Shown: positions 10,302 through 19,486 of the stretch, piece by piece | Layout of the letters: the number at the start of each line of letters is the position of its first letter | Position numbering within the stretch: position 1 is the stretch's first letter | Assembly: GCA_022539475.1 (NCBI GenBank) | Contig: VCMS01000396.1 | Location: forward strand, 1-59,432 | DNA length: 59,432 nt | Direction: 5' to 3' | From: Gracilaria domingensis | Lineage: Eukaryota; Rhodophyta; Florideophyceae; Gracilariales; Gracilariaceae | Translations under genes and position numbers: made by a program | Notes under the pieces: model-generated | The model's input: the letters and a program-made list of their open reading frames with translations, nothing else | Told to the model about the DNA's origin: nothing | Databases searched by the model: none

Positions 10302-11441
10302 CTACATTAGGTTTAGAATGGGCTCCAGGATTTGAAGAAGAGATTCTTGAAGAATTTTCATCCTGAACTCGCGTAGAAACTTGCTAGAAACGAGTAGCAT
10401 TGCGTCTGCTTCAGATACGGAAACCTCGATCAGTGTGGTAGGGAAGTATGCCACTACTGTAAGGTGATCACGGATACACTGACGACGTAGCTCGTCGGAG
10501 AAGTTGAGAAATATGAGGTGAAGAGGATAGGCGGTAGCCGATGTTTGCTTTAGAGTTGTTGAAGACTTATCGGTGTATACCTGCAGAAGACCTACGAAAG
10601 ATTCACTGTAACTTATTTCTTGGGAGTACCACACTATTCTACTATCCAAAGAGTCCATGACCATTTCCTTAAGTTTTGAGGTGGCGTCTCTTGCGAGAGA
10701 GCCGGACATGGGGTGAGATATTTTCGTGGAGTGGGTCTGAGGTATAGGGTGGAAGAATGTGTTTTCGTTGTTAGCCAACTGGAGCTGTTTCACAAGTGTC
10801 TGAACGGGGTCTCTCGTGTAGAGGGTGGCGCTGAACTTACATCCTTCTGGAGAGACAGTTCTGCGATTGAAACCGTCCTTTGAGGCGTATCGTTCGAAAA
10901 TGGCGTTCTTCAGTTCTGTACAGCGCTTGGAACTTGTTATGGTCTCGTTGAATCGCTTTTGCGAGAATCGCGGGTCCCGAAGTAGCCCAATTAGCTCGTC
11001 CGCCTCACGATGACCAAGGTTGGAAGCTATTGAACCCAGACAAACCGTGAGATAATCCATATGCAAATCACCAAGGGCCTCTTCAGAAGGCACTGGGCGG
11101 GAACTGCTTCCGTGTTCTCGCTCTAATGAGGCGGGAGCCGGGGAAGGAGAAACACAATGCGAAGTGTCCGGAATGGGAGGGGCGCACGGAGTGGGGTCGA
11201 CGATGTCCTCGGACACTGGAGGCTCGGGAAGGCGACAAGGGGCAGTGACCGTTTCGGAAGATGCGGGCGCGGGCGCGGAAAGCTTGAGACGCTTGCTTCT
11301 CCGAATGGCCCGGCTATTGTCGTCTTCCAGCGCTGCTTTCAGACGAAACGGGCAATGGTTGACATGCTGTTGAAGAGATAAGACTCCTCGGCGAGTAACG
11401 AAAGGGCACCCACGCTTCTTATGTGTACAGTAGTAGACCAT
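10302..11441 (-). CDS. Plavaka-like transposon protein, N-terminal part
   Basis: A 379-aa frame begins at ATG 11441, just before a Cys/His cluster (YYCTHKKRGCPF, then QQHVNHCPF) that looks like a single C2HC-type zinc finger of the BED/C2H2 kind. A Ser/Pro-rich linker (residues 40-120) follows. The conserved centre has DPVQTLVKQLQLA and SRIVWYSQEISYSESFVG, then LLQVYTDKSSTT, AYPLHLIFLNFSDELRRQ and LTVVAYFPT. That order (donor phrase, D-K, nutritive tyrosine-proline box, LVAYFPT-like strand) is what I know from large Plavaka/CACTA-like transposases of fungi. The frame stops early; further parts lie decayed at lower coordinates. So this is probably a truncated transposase, not a host gene. An alternative is a domesticated zinc-finger protein. 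Confidence 0.5.
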   Translation of the reverse strand: MVYYCTHKKRGCPFVTRRGVLSLQQHVNHCPFRLKAALEDDNSRAIRRSKRLKLSAPAPASSETVTAPCRLPEPPVSEDIVDPTPCAPPIPDTSHCVSPSPAPASLEREHGSSSRPVPSEEALGDLHMDYLTVCLGSIASNLGHREADELIGLLRDPRFSQKRFNETITSSKRCTELKNAIFERYASKDGFNRRTVSPEGCKFSATLYTRDPVQTLVKQLQLANNENTFFHPIPQTHSTKISHPMSGSLARDATSKLKEMVMDSLDSRIVWYSQEISYSESFVGLLQVYTDKSSTTLKQTSATAYPLHLIFLNFSDELRRQCIRDHLTVVAYFPTTLIEVSVSEADAMLLVSSKFLREFRMKILQESLLQILEPILNLM

Positions 11442-11810
11442 GGGAAGAAGAAATGAACGAGAAACGACGACAAAGACTGCAAGGGAAGGGCGTCCGAAGG
11501 GAGAAGGAGGTCGAGCGACAGTCAATATCGACGTGTTGCTCAGAACGGAGAATATATTTTGAGTTTAAATCACGTGCTTTCGTTCAAAAAGGAACGTAGG
11601 TACACGTCGACCTCAACACAAGGGTGTACTTCTCGTATTATCTACCACTGGTTATAAACCTGTGGTTTCCCAACGTTTTACGCTGTACACTTGTCCAATC
11701 TCGCACAGAAAAATAAATCTCTTCCCTTCGCCGCCGCCGCCGCGCCTCCGACGTCCGAACTTCCGTTACCGTCGTGAGCCATGCCATCGATATCTTCGCG
11801 TTATACTCCG

Positions 11811-11885
11811 CTCCGTCGTACTTTTTCCCGCCCTCCACTTTATGGAGGCTCCATAAAGTAGAGGGCGGAAGAAAGTAGGACGGAG
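11811..11885. repeat. 75-bp imperfect hairpin
   Basis: Arms 11811-11845 and 11851-11885 pair around the loop AGGCT (CTCCGTCGTACTTTTTCCCG against the far arm). The few mismatches are substitutions. First of the hairpin cluster that runs to 13.2 kb. Confidence 0.85.
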
Positions 11886-12138
11886 TCATCCGTATCTCAG
11901 GGATGTATTCCGTGCAGTCTTTTCGTACGTTCTCCCATATCCTTCCACGTATCTTTGCTCTAAACTAACCAATCCTCACCGCGTTTCTTCGCGCTCTGCG
12001 ACATGGAAACGGCAGGAAATAAGCTAATCACCCTCAACTTCTTCTATTTGTTCAAGATATAGAACGAGTTGAAGGGTGAAAACGGGAACCCGGTAACCCA
12101 AACCGACGACTGTAAGTACGCGACCAATAGTTCATTTC

Positions 12139-12223
12139 GTTGCGCCATAGGCTCTAGCTTCGCGTCTTGCGCTGCTTTTCAAAAGTAGCGCAAGACTCGA
12201 GAAGCTAAAGCCTATGGCGCAAC
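12139..12223. repeat. 85-bp imperfect hairpin
   Basis: The arm starting GTTGCGCCATAGGCT (12139) pairs with the arm ending AGCCTATGGCGCAAC (12223); the centre is TTTTCAAAA. It sits just before copy 1 of the tandem duplication. Confidence 0.85.
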
Positions 12224-12260
12224 AAACCAAGTTGGTTTCTCGGCGATCTTGGATCTCTGC

Positions 12261-13013
12261 CTGTTCGGGATAGGCGATTCTGGTACTTGGTTGAGACATA
12301 GGTTTCTGTCTCGTTTATCGCATCTTGCGGTATGTTTGCTGCATGGGCATTCTCGGTGTCGTTGCTTGTGAGTTCTTGCTTCGAGACCTTTCGCGTTTTA
12401 CGATGAATGGATTGCTGGTAATCTAACCGATCACTTTCCTTCTTCTTCTTCCTTTTGCGAGTTACTAGGTCCCTTGACTTTTCTAGCGCAACGTTTCTGT
12501 TTTGCTTTATCAATGGTACGTTCCATCGCAATTCAAATGTTTCCAACGGAGCATTGACTAACTTATGGATACTTTCTGCTTGCGTATACAGGTAAACGAC
12601 CAATTTTATTTCATCTCTCCAGATCCATCATCGATCTTGAGAGACAAAATGAAATTGGTCGTTTTACTGTCTGACTGTTCGGGATAGGCGATTCTGGTAC
12701 TTGTTTGGGATATAGGTTAGATTCTCGTTTATCGCGTCTTGCGGTATGTTTGCTGCATGGGCATTCTCGGTGTCCTTGCTTGTGAGTTCTCGCTTCGACA
12801 CCTTTCGCGGTTTACGATGATATGGTGGGCTGGTAATCTAACCGATCCCTTTCCTGCTTCTTCTTCCGTTTGCGAGTTACCAGGTCCCTCGACTTTTCTA
12901 GCGCAACGTTTCTGTTTTGTTTTATCAATGGTACGTTCCATCGCATTTCAAATGTATCTAACGGATCATTGACTAACTTATGGATACTTTCTGCTTGCGT
13001 ATAGGGGTAAATG
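12261..13013. repeat. Tandem duplication, two diverged copies of about 340 bp
   Basis: Copy 1 (12261-12600) and copy 2 (12675-13013) both start CTGTTCGGGATAGGCGATTC and end near GCTTGCGTATA..GGTAAA. They differ at many single bases and have small indels. Copy 1 has a 132-aa minus-strand frame; in copy 2 the same frame is not kept as one frame, so coding is doubtful. Hairpins lie before, between and after the copies. Confidence 0.85.
12593..12666. repeat. Hairpin between the tandem copies
   Basis: The arm TAAACGACCAATTTTATTTC (from 12593) pairs with the arm ending GAAATTGGTCGTTTTA (12666). The loop is about 20 bp. Confidence 0.8.
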
Positions 13014-13052
13014 ACTTTTGATGCGGACGTAGCTCACGAGTTGCAGGTGCAG

Positions 13053-13218
13053 GTTCCTCAAGTAGGGAACCATGCATCTGGGCATGGTTCCCTACATGAG
13101 GAACGGAGAGGATGAGGCGCTTCGCGCCTCACCCTCTCGGAGTGCGTATGTGTTCTACCGATCCAGCACTATGGTGGAGGTGCAGTCTGCGGCATCTGCC
13201 GCAGATTGCGCCTACACC
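13053..13218. repeat. Three adjacent hairpins
   Basis: Arms 13053-13075 and 13082-13104 (GTTCCTCAAGTAGGGAACCA and its complement, one mismatch). Arms 13106-13120 and 13124-13138 (GAGAGGATGAGGCGC). Arms about 13173-13194 and 13197-13218 (GGTGGAGGTGCAGTCTGCGG). They close the cluster and lie 580 bp upstream of the ParB-like gene. Confidence 0.85.
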
Positions 13219-13501
13219 CGATCCATTATGGGGAAATGGTACATGTAATATAGCGAAGTAGTGGTTAGCAAAAGCGGTCGATAGAAGAATAGATACGAAT
13301 AAAACGGTATGATTTCATAATGGGCATCATCTGTACTAGCACCAGTATTCCATGCGTTGCAGGGTATCATTCCGCAGAAGGTATCGTGTAATGTGCACCT
13401 TAATGGAAACTGAACCTAGACTTCGCGAAATACGGTTCAGGTAGCCCTCGACTAAAGAACTAGCACGAGTGGAAAACCCCCCAGTATTTACTGCACAGAG
13501 A

Positions 13502-13610
13502 TTCTGGACGACCCAAGCAATTATCTCCAAATTTTGAAATAACTGATCTCGATATTTTTTCAAAAAATTTACTGGACGACCCTTGCCAATTTCTGGACGA
13601 CCCTCGCCAA
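13502..13610 (+). promoter_or_regulatory. Three direct repeats upstream of ParB-like gene
   Basis: CTGGACGACCC followed by a CAA-ending half occurs three times: 13502-13520 (TTCTGGACGACCCAAGCAA), 13570-13589 (CTGGACGACCCTTGCCAA) and 13591-13610 (CTGGACGACCCTCGCCAA). The last two are 21 bp apart, two helical turns, and the first is 68 bp before the second. They lie 190-300 bp before the start codon at 13797. A role as protein-binding sites is inference from spacing and repetition. A minus-strand frame of 147 codons also crosses this stretch and looks like a shadow. Confidence 0.4.
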
Positions 13611-13796
13611 AAACTAGCATCTGCAAGAGACAGACGACGGACAGGACACGGACGAGACTGGCAGTGCGCTGGGAGGAGCTGCCGAAAGCGGGGGTGCCCA
13701 GCGTAAGTCGCCATTTAAAAGGCTCGCATCCGTTCTTGTATCGTCCAGAGCGAGCGTATTGTTGATATACACCTTTCACTGCAATAGCTGTTCAAC

Positions 13797-15296
13797 ATGA
13801 AGCCAACTCGTGTTCGAAAGCGTACGCAAAGCGTGACTCCTCGCACTCAGCGGAGCACTCGATTATTGCAAGGTGGAATGCGGGTTTCGCTGCAAATGGA
13901 TATTGAGAATGAAGGAAAGGTGATAGTCGGGGAAGCGTTGTTGCATGGAATTGGAAGTGTTCTACGCCGCGAGTTGCACGGGAAGCAATTGGACCCAGGT
14001 CTTGTGGTGGTTCATAATATTCTCATCAGTCGAAGCAGTCAGACGTTCTACCCTTACCGGGCGGAGGGCCTGGATCTTCCACAATATATCCAGGATCTCC
14101 GGACGGCCGCTCCTTGGGATGAGAAAATGATGGAACCGGTGGCAGCCAGCATTCCGGCCTCCAAGCGACGAACGGTGAGCGCTATGAGTGAAGCGATGAC
14201 GCCGACAAGCCGCACGGAGCCAATTCGAAGTTCATCAACACCGAGAGGTAGCGCATCAGTAGCACCTCCGCGGGCCGGTCCATCGTCTTTTGCGAAGCGG
14301 ACTAAGGAGGCAATATCATCCCCAGCTACGAAGCGGACAGGTCAAACAAAGTCTATCTCCGCTACGGAGCCCACTGCGTCGAAAAGGGCATCTGCTGCAA
14401 TGAATCAGACCGTCGACACAAGGGGATCTTCTGCGTCGAAACAGACGGTTCAGCAGGGGACGGCTGTGCAAGAGGAGGAAGATGAGATCATGAAAGGTCC
14501 CCTTCCAGACGCGGATGCGCAATCCGCACAAGGAGCTGGTCCATCTGTACCCCAAACTGCACCAGAAACTGCGGAGCCGCAGGACGATGACGTTTTGTTT
14601 CTGTCCGCAAGAATGGCACGTTCAAGTGTTTCTGGCGAGCGGTCTGGAACACAAGGGACACCTACTCGGAGCAAGACGTACAGACGAATTCGTCAGAAGG
14701 TACCAAAGGTGAATCTCAATCACTACCGGATGGTTGTTGTTACTGTTAACATCACTCTGGTGGACACTCCGCCCAATTTACTCCGTGGAGTAAGTAAACG
14801 CCACGTTGAAGCCCTTGTGAAGAGTATGGAGGAGCGGGGGATATTGCAGTCGATGGGTTCTCCAGTGGTGGCCTTACAAGATGCTACTACGGGAGAGAGG
14901 GATGCTGACAAGGGACGCCTAAGGAAGAAGTGCTTCATTGTAGATGGTTTGCATCGTCTGAAAGCTATACAATATTTGGCAGCGACTGGTGCACAGAAGT
15001 GGAAGCGATTAGCCAGGTTTTGGCGTTGCAATCTGCTGATACGAAGAGATGGGAGGCCCATTGGGATGAAGGAATTCTTATGTGTTGCTTCGTACCTCAA
15101 TGAGTCGACGAGTACCATGCGAAGGATGATGTTTGCAGACAAGATACACTCTATAGTTAGTGTGGTCGCCATTCTAATTGAAGATGTTGAGGGGGTGACG
15201 CCGGCAGACGTGGATCCTGCAGAAGTGACAGAAGTGTTGAAGGAGAGCCAACTGATTGGGACTGTGCAATTCGCAATTGAACATGTAGCGTCCTAA
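13797..15296 (+). CDS. ParB/Srx-like domain protein
   Basis: This 499-aa protein begins at a clear ATG. Residues 1-125 form a basic N-terminal region and an unrecognised small domain (LLQGGMRVSLQMDIENEGKV, ending near PYRAEGLDLPQYIQDL). Residues 125-300 are Ser/Thr/Ala/Lys-rich and probably disordered. From residue 305 on there is a ParB N-terminal/sulfiredoxin-type fold: a strand with ITLVDTPP, the helix VSKRHVEALVKSMEERGIL, the strand CFIVDG and then GLHRLKAIQYL, which matches the G-x-H-R box that binds nucleotide in ParB-like CTPases. The helix after CNLLIRRDGRPIGMKEFL may be the family's linker. Bacterial ParB segregates plasmids; what a eukaryotic relative does is unknown. The frame is intact and ends in TAA. 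It could belong to a mobile element. Confidence 0.65.
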   Translation: MKPTRVRKRTQSVTPRTQRSTRLLQGGMRVSLQMDIENEGKVIVGEALLHGIGSVLRRELHGKQLDPGLVVVHNILISRSSQTFYPYRAEGLDLPQYIQDLRTAAPWDEKMMEPVAASIPASKRRTVSAMSEAMTPTSRTEPIRSSSTPRGSASVAPPRAGPSSFAKRTKEAISSPATKRTGQTKSISATEPTASKRASAAMNQTVDTRGSSASKQTVQQGTAVQEEEDEIMKGPLPDADAQSAQGAGPSVPQTAPETAEPQDDDVLFLSARMARSSVSGERSGTQGTPTRSKTYRRIRQKVPKVNLNHYRMVVVTVNITLVDTPPNLLRGVSKRHVEALVKSMEERGILQSMGSPVVALQDATTGERDADKGRLRKKCFIVDGLHRLKAIQYLAATGAQKWKRLARFWRCNLLIRRDGRPIGMKEFLCVASYLNESTSTMRRMMFADKIHSIVSVVAILIEDVEGVTPADVDPAEVTEVLKESQLIGTVQFAIEHVAS

Positions 15297-15387
15297 CATT
15301 TCTGAAACTGCACTTAAGGTTGCTTTTAAGAGAAGTGTGAAACTGAGAAGTCTATACAGTTCCTGTCTATGCGGTACTTGTGGCAGT

Positions 15388-16248
15388 ATGGTGACTGTAT
15401 CAGGAAAAATGGCAGAAGAACAGAGAGACTTGGCGGAAATTTCACCAAATACCTTGTCTAAGTTCATATATGCCAATGGTTACGGTATATTAAGTTCCGT
15501 TGATGGAACGTTGAGAAGAGAAGGAGAGTCAATTCCAGAAGAAGTTGTGAAGTGTATGAAGTTCATTGACGAACGTGTTGGTTTCGGACTTGTCACAGGG
15601 GGTGATGTGGGCGACGTGGAGGGGAAAATGGAAGGACTCGGAGACTATAAGTTTGGTGTCTCGGCGAATCATGGAGCTTTCATGCGTTTCTCTGACGAGA
15701 GGGAAATTAAGGGTGCATTCAATGATCACACCCTTGACCACACTGTTGACGGACTACTGTTCCTGGCAAGGGATTTGAATAGGAGGCATGGTATTGTGAA
15801 TGATGATGACAAGGGGTTCGTGGAGACCAGAAGTGATAGTGGCCTTCCCAATTTCGTGTACAAGAAACTGTGGCAGTGGAGAGAAGAAGTGGATTCTGCT
15901 ATTGGGGACCTGTTGCAGAAGATGGATGCGTTTGTTATCTATCCCGGCGATAAAAGTTGCGAAATTGTGGACAAGCGATACACAAAAGGAAGCGGAGGAG
16001 CAAATCTTGTGGATAATGAACCGAGATTTATTGATACGGATGACGTCGTGACGTTCGGAAGTGCTTTGAGCGACGGGCCGTTGCATGAGGTAGGCGTGTA
16101 CGGCGTTCACGTCAAAGAAGATTGTATCCCGGGTGGAGTACACAACCTGTTCGAAAGCGTGGAGGATGTACATTCGACAATTATGCTGGTGGCTCTGTTG
16201 TACGGCTACGAGGAAAAGCAGCACGATAAAAACCACCATGAATCATGA
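15388..16248 (+). CDS. HAD phosphatase-like paralogue lacking nucleophile Asp
   Basis: This 286-aa protein (ATG at 15388; a second ATG at 15409 is possible) has the layout of HAD-IIB sugar-phosphate phosphatases but with changed motifs. Motif I reads SSVDGTLRR where the neighbour has SDIDGTLKR: the first Asp of DxDGT, the phosphorylated nucleophile, is Ser. Motif II reads VTGGDVGD for the neighbour's ATGRDIED. The acidic metal-binding motif IV is GSALSDGPLHE, where the neighbour has GNASNDGPLYE. It is otherwise intact and similar along its whole length to the gene it faces. It is probably a pseudoenzyme with a binding or regulatory role, or a young inactive duplicate. The 3' ends of the pair are 59 bp apart. 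Confidence 0.7.
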   Translation: MVTVSGKMAEEQRDLAEISPNTLSKFIYANGYGILSSVDGTLRREGESIPEEVVKCMKFIDERVGFGLVTGGDVGDVEGKMEGLGDYKFGVSANHGAFMRFSDEREIKGAFNDHTLDHTVDGLLFLARDLNRRHGIVNDDDKGFVETRSDSGLPNFVYKKLWQWREEVDSAIGDLLQKMDAFVIYPGDKSCEIVDKRYTKGSGGANLVDNEPRFIDTDDVVTFGSALSDGPLHEVGVYGVHVKEDCIPGGVHNLFESVEDVHSTIMLVALLYGYEEKQHDKNHHES

Positions 16249-16307
16249 ATCATAAAAGGGTATTGAGATATATACGACACTTTTATTACTAAGATCTCAT
16301 ATCATAG

Positions 16308-17180
16308 CTAAGTATTACAGGCATCGTAGCACTTGAAACAAATTCCAAGAGCATTTCTAAACCATTGACACTTGCATTTTCTGTACCCGTACAGTTCTGC
16401 CACCCTTCTGATGGTCTCATGCACGTCCTCCACCCCATCAACAAGATATGTTACCCCTGCTGGATGGTCGTCTCCCTTCACAAGAACTGCCAGGGTTGCC
16501 ATTTCATAAAGAGGGCCATCATTGGAAGCATTCCCGAAAGCAACGATTAAATGTGTGTCGAACTGGGGGTCGTTTTCAACCAAGGCTAGCGCCCCAGTGT
16601 TTTTCGTGAAACGAATGTCCCCTATGTCACAGTTTTCATCCTGAGGGTACGCAACCAGGTTCGGAAAGTATGTCAACACTTTTGAAATACCGGAGTTAAC
16701 TTCTGTTTTCCACTTCGACAGTCCATTGTACGTGAAGTTAGGGAGTCCACTGTCTTTTCTAGTGCTCACAACTGCTTGTTGACGCTCTTCGTGAAGTCCG
16801 TGCGACTCATTTAAGGAGAGTGCAAGTCTCTCAAGTTTGGCTGCACATCTTTCGTAGCCTTCCCTGTCAAGGTCCTGATCAATTTCGGTACCATTGGATA
16901 ATCTCACCCGTGCGCTTTGGTTTCCAGAGATGCCAAAATTGTAGCCACCCAGGTGCTCCATGAAACTCTCGGCATCCTCTATATCTCGCCCAGTAGCAAT
17001 TCCGAAACCAACGCGTGCGTTGATGTACTTCATGCATTTGACTGTTTCGGCAGGAATGTTGTCCCCAGCTCTTTTCAAAGTACCGTCAATATCACTAATC
17101 ACGGCGTAGCCATTTTCGAATATTTCGTTAGCCAGCTGCTGAGGAGTTACTTCTTGGGCTCTAACTTCTGAGTTATACAT
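16308..17180 (-). CDS. HAD-IIB family phosphatase
   Basis: This 290-aa protein is read from ATG 17180; an upstream GTG-started extension is not needed. It has the motifs of haloacid-dehalogenase subfamily IIB, which includes sucrose-, trehalose- and mannosylglycerate-phosphate phosphatases: motif I SDIDGTLKR (residues about 27-35) with both catalytic Asp residues; ATGRD at about residue 62; the cap region with DSGLPNFTYNGL and SKWKTEVNSGI; and motif IV GNASNDGPLYEMA near residue 225. No signal peptide or membrane segment is apparent. The C-terminus is Cys-rich (KCKCQWF, ICFKCYDAC). It probably removes phosphate from a sugar or glycoside phosphate; the substrate cannot be told. The gene converges on the paralogue at 15388-16248. 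Confidence 0.75.
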   Translation of the reverse strand: MYNSEVRAQEVTPQQLANEIFENGYAVISDIDGTLKRAGDNIPAETVKCMKYINARVGFGIATGRDIEDAESFMEHLGGYNFGISGNQSARVRLSNGTEIDQDLDREGYERCAAKLERLALSLNESHGLHEERQQAVVSTRKDSGLPNFTYNGLSKWKTEVNSGISKVLTYFPNLVAYPQDENCDIGDIRFTKNTGALALVENDPQFDTHLIVAFGNASNDGPLYEMATLAVLVKGDDHPAGVTYLVDGVEDVHETIRRVAELYGYRKCKCQWFRNALGICFKCYDACNT

Positions 17181-17258
17181 GTTTTGAAAGCTTTCGAAAG
17201 GGTTCGTTTTGCAAATGGGTGTGGGTATACGAATGAGAAGGATGTGATTGATGTTCAC

Positions 17259-17806
17259 AAGGTGTTTCGTAGTATAAAAATAGTCTAAGAACGACCATAT
17301 ACGGGTATTGTAGCACTGTTTTAAAACGTTACTACGACGAGAAGCTGTTGCATTGATTTGCAGTAAAGAAAGGATGATTTAGTCATAAATTATATGTACG
17401 GGTTCAAGTGGGTAAAGAAAACTGTAAATATCTTTAACATGAGCTTAGAAATCAAGAAGAGTAAAACAACCTCCATTAAGGGTTGAAGCCCATAAAAGGT
17501 TTACTTTACTTTATACGGGTGACCCAAGTATTGCAAAGGCTTAGTTCTTCAGAAATATCACAATTTTGTACTTGTTTTGTTAGTAGTATCGTGCACTTTA
17601 ATGATGTGGAATGACCCTTTTCCATCTAGCAAAAACTTAGCCAGGTATTAGTGATAAAGGATGTAGGATATCAAGGGGCATATTTGAACCACAGAAGGAC
17701 GAACAATATAAGTAATGTAATAGGAACAGGTCATTTCGATAAAGCAACTCTTATGTTTGACTATCTCTAAAAGGTTTACAACACCGAAAAGTCATGTGTT
17801 CTAACC
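17259..17806. other. AT-rich intergenic stretch
   Basis: The stretch lies between the upstream ends of two minus-strand features. It has no frame above background and no hairpin of note. Confidence 0.5.
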
Positions 17807-18709
17807 TCAAAGCTGGGGGAATGGGGAGGGGGATAACTTTTCCTTAACAACGTTGACGTGGTTCGTATGAAAAGGAGCCGGGTCACGGCCTACGATGTTT
17901 CTTTCTTGGCGGGAAAGGTCGTAGAAGTACGCGTTTCTAAACTGAAAGTCGGAGAAAGAAGTAGGAAAGCCAACGAGAGTTTTCCCATATGCAAGAAGTC
18001 GCCCAACGGTCTCTTACAGGTTGAAAGTAGTACCTGTCTTAAGCGAAACTATCTTCAACAGCTCTTTCATTATTGTGAGCACAACCGTACTGTACTCCGT
18101 AGCGACTACGTCCATAGGAATGAAACTTCTTGAGGCCCCGACGATGTTGAACGATGATAGCCACACGAGCTTCTCATAATAGCTTACGAGAAATGTGTCT
18201 TCGTCGACAACCCCGCAAGTGAGACCCATAGACCTAAACCTGTCTGCAACGTTGGAGGCCCACTTTCCTGTTGCGACAGTGAGACCATCCGGACTTTGAG
18301 GAGTGACAGCATCCTGCGGAGCTGCGTTTCTTGAGGGGACACCAACGTATAGGACAACTTTTGAACATTTGTCCACACCGAGCTTCGAAACCAATGGTAT
18401 GATGTCTCCATTCTGGAAGAAAACGAGATTCTTTCTCAGCGAATAAGGGCAAGCCTGAATTACGGTCTCCAGGGTGGTTGTTCTTCCACAAACTAGTATC
18501 GGTACATCAGAAAGATGAGAGGTAGCAGCCATGCTGCAGAATTCGTGTGCGGAAATGACCGTATCTTCTTCGTTTGCCAGCATGGTACCTATATGTCCCC
18601 TTCCAACAATAACGGCCCGAGTCTTTCGGGTAGGAGATGAGGCCTGAGGGACGTCAGAGTATCTGGGACTCGGAGGCGGAGCCGGAGGCATGTCGGACTC
18701 GGAGTTCAT
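17807..18709 (-). pseudogene. Ketopantoate reductase-like protein with one in-frame stop
   Basis: From ATG 18709 the frame opens with a Pro/Ser-rich lead, then a Rossmann strand and loop VIVGRGHIGTML (GxGxxG). VPILVCGRTTTLETVIQ, LRKNLVFFQNGDIIPL and SKVVLYVGVPSRN follow, then the C-terminal helix block EKLVWLSSFNIVGASRS, as in PanE/ApbA-type reductases that use NADPH on 2-ketopantoate. TAA at 18014-18016 ends the frame at 231 residues. The same frame then reads on without another stop to TGA at 17807-17809, and this part still has family texture (VGRLLAYGKTLVGFP, FQFRNAYFYDLSR). The stop sits inside a good GTAAGA donor-like string, so a short intron is an alternative to a nonsense change. No frameshift was found. 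Confidence 0.6.
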
Positions 18710-19082
18710 TGCAAGTGTTCGATTGTTTTTGTGTGACGATAAAAATGGAAGATGGGGCGGAGAACTGCTGGGGTAAAGAGTGATACTTAAGTACAAACGG
18801 TTGGGAAGCGCAGAACGGGAACATGGTTCACTTTGTGAAAGTGAGCGAAATGTATGATATGTGATTGTACTGAATGAATGATAGGGCTTGTATGAGACGA
18901 CAAGCCACAAAGTGTGATGATGTTTTATGAAAAGTAGGTGGAAGAGTAGAAAGTGTACAATGAATGAAACTGATTTCGAACCTGAGTTGTAAAGTAGTTG
19001 TAAAGTACGAGTTACGGGGAGCTTGAATACAGGATGAAAGGAGCCATTTTGGCTTCATAAATGACGTGAACGGGTTCTATAG

Positions 19083-19427
19083 CTTCACTCGGATTGCCAT
19101 AATGAAAAGGATGGAGTTGGGTTGCGCCCGAATACGTCTATAAAGGTCGTAGAAGCACTTATGAAGGAAGGAGTTGTAGACATGTTATTGTTGATGACGG
19201 TGGAGCCAGGGTTTGGAGGACAGGCGTTTATGGAGGGTGTTCTTGATAAGGTGCGACATGCAAGGGAGTTGTACCCAAGAATAGGGATACAGGTGGATGG
19301 GGGTATTGGACTGAGTACTGTGAAAAGAGTAGTGAAGGCCGATGCAAACATTTCAGTTGCAGGATCTGCCATCTTTGGCTCGAGTAACCCAGCTCATGTC
19401 ATAGCTGGTTTTCGAAAGGTTGGTTAG
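19083..19427 (+). pseudogene. Ribulose-phosphate 3-epimerase, C-terminal fragment
   Basis: The open frame after a TAG at 19080-19082 reads LRPNTSIKVVEAL, then VDMLLLMTVEPGFGGQAFM, IGIQVDGGIGLSTV and VAGSAIFGSSNPAHVI, ending in TAG at about 19427. These are the last four conserved blocks of the TIM-barrel epimerase of the pentose-phosphate and Calvin cycles; the VDGG and AGSAIF phosphate-binding loops are intact. The family is about 220-230 residues, and the first half, with the CPSILSADF and HVDVMDG blocks, is absent from the 370 bp upstream in any frame. The first in-frame ATG (about residue 14 of the frame) would cut the barrel. So this is a 5'-truncated copy, or a last exon whose other exons lie elsewhere. 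Confidence 0.75.
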
Positions 19428-19486
19428 AGATAGTAGCATAAATTTATTGTTTATTACATTGTTACCTTTACGTGTTATCATGACTA

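Noticed and set aside
13336..13779. 147-codon minus-strand gene upstream of the ParB-like gene
   Set aside because: No domain; it covers the direct repeats and a likely promoter region, and overlaps other short frames.
3869..18016. Alternative genetic code to explain in-frame TAA, TGA and TAG in four genes
   Set aside because: All three stops would need to be sense, while the ParB-like and both HAD genes end properly at standard stops; decay is simpler.
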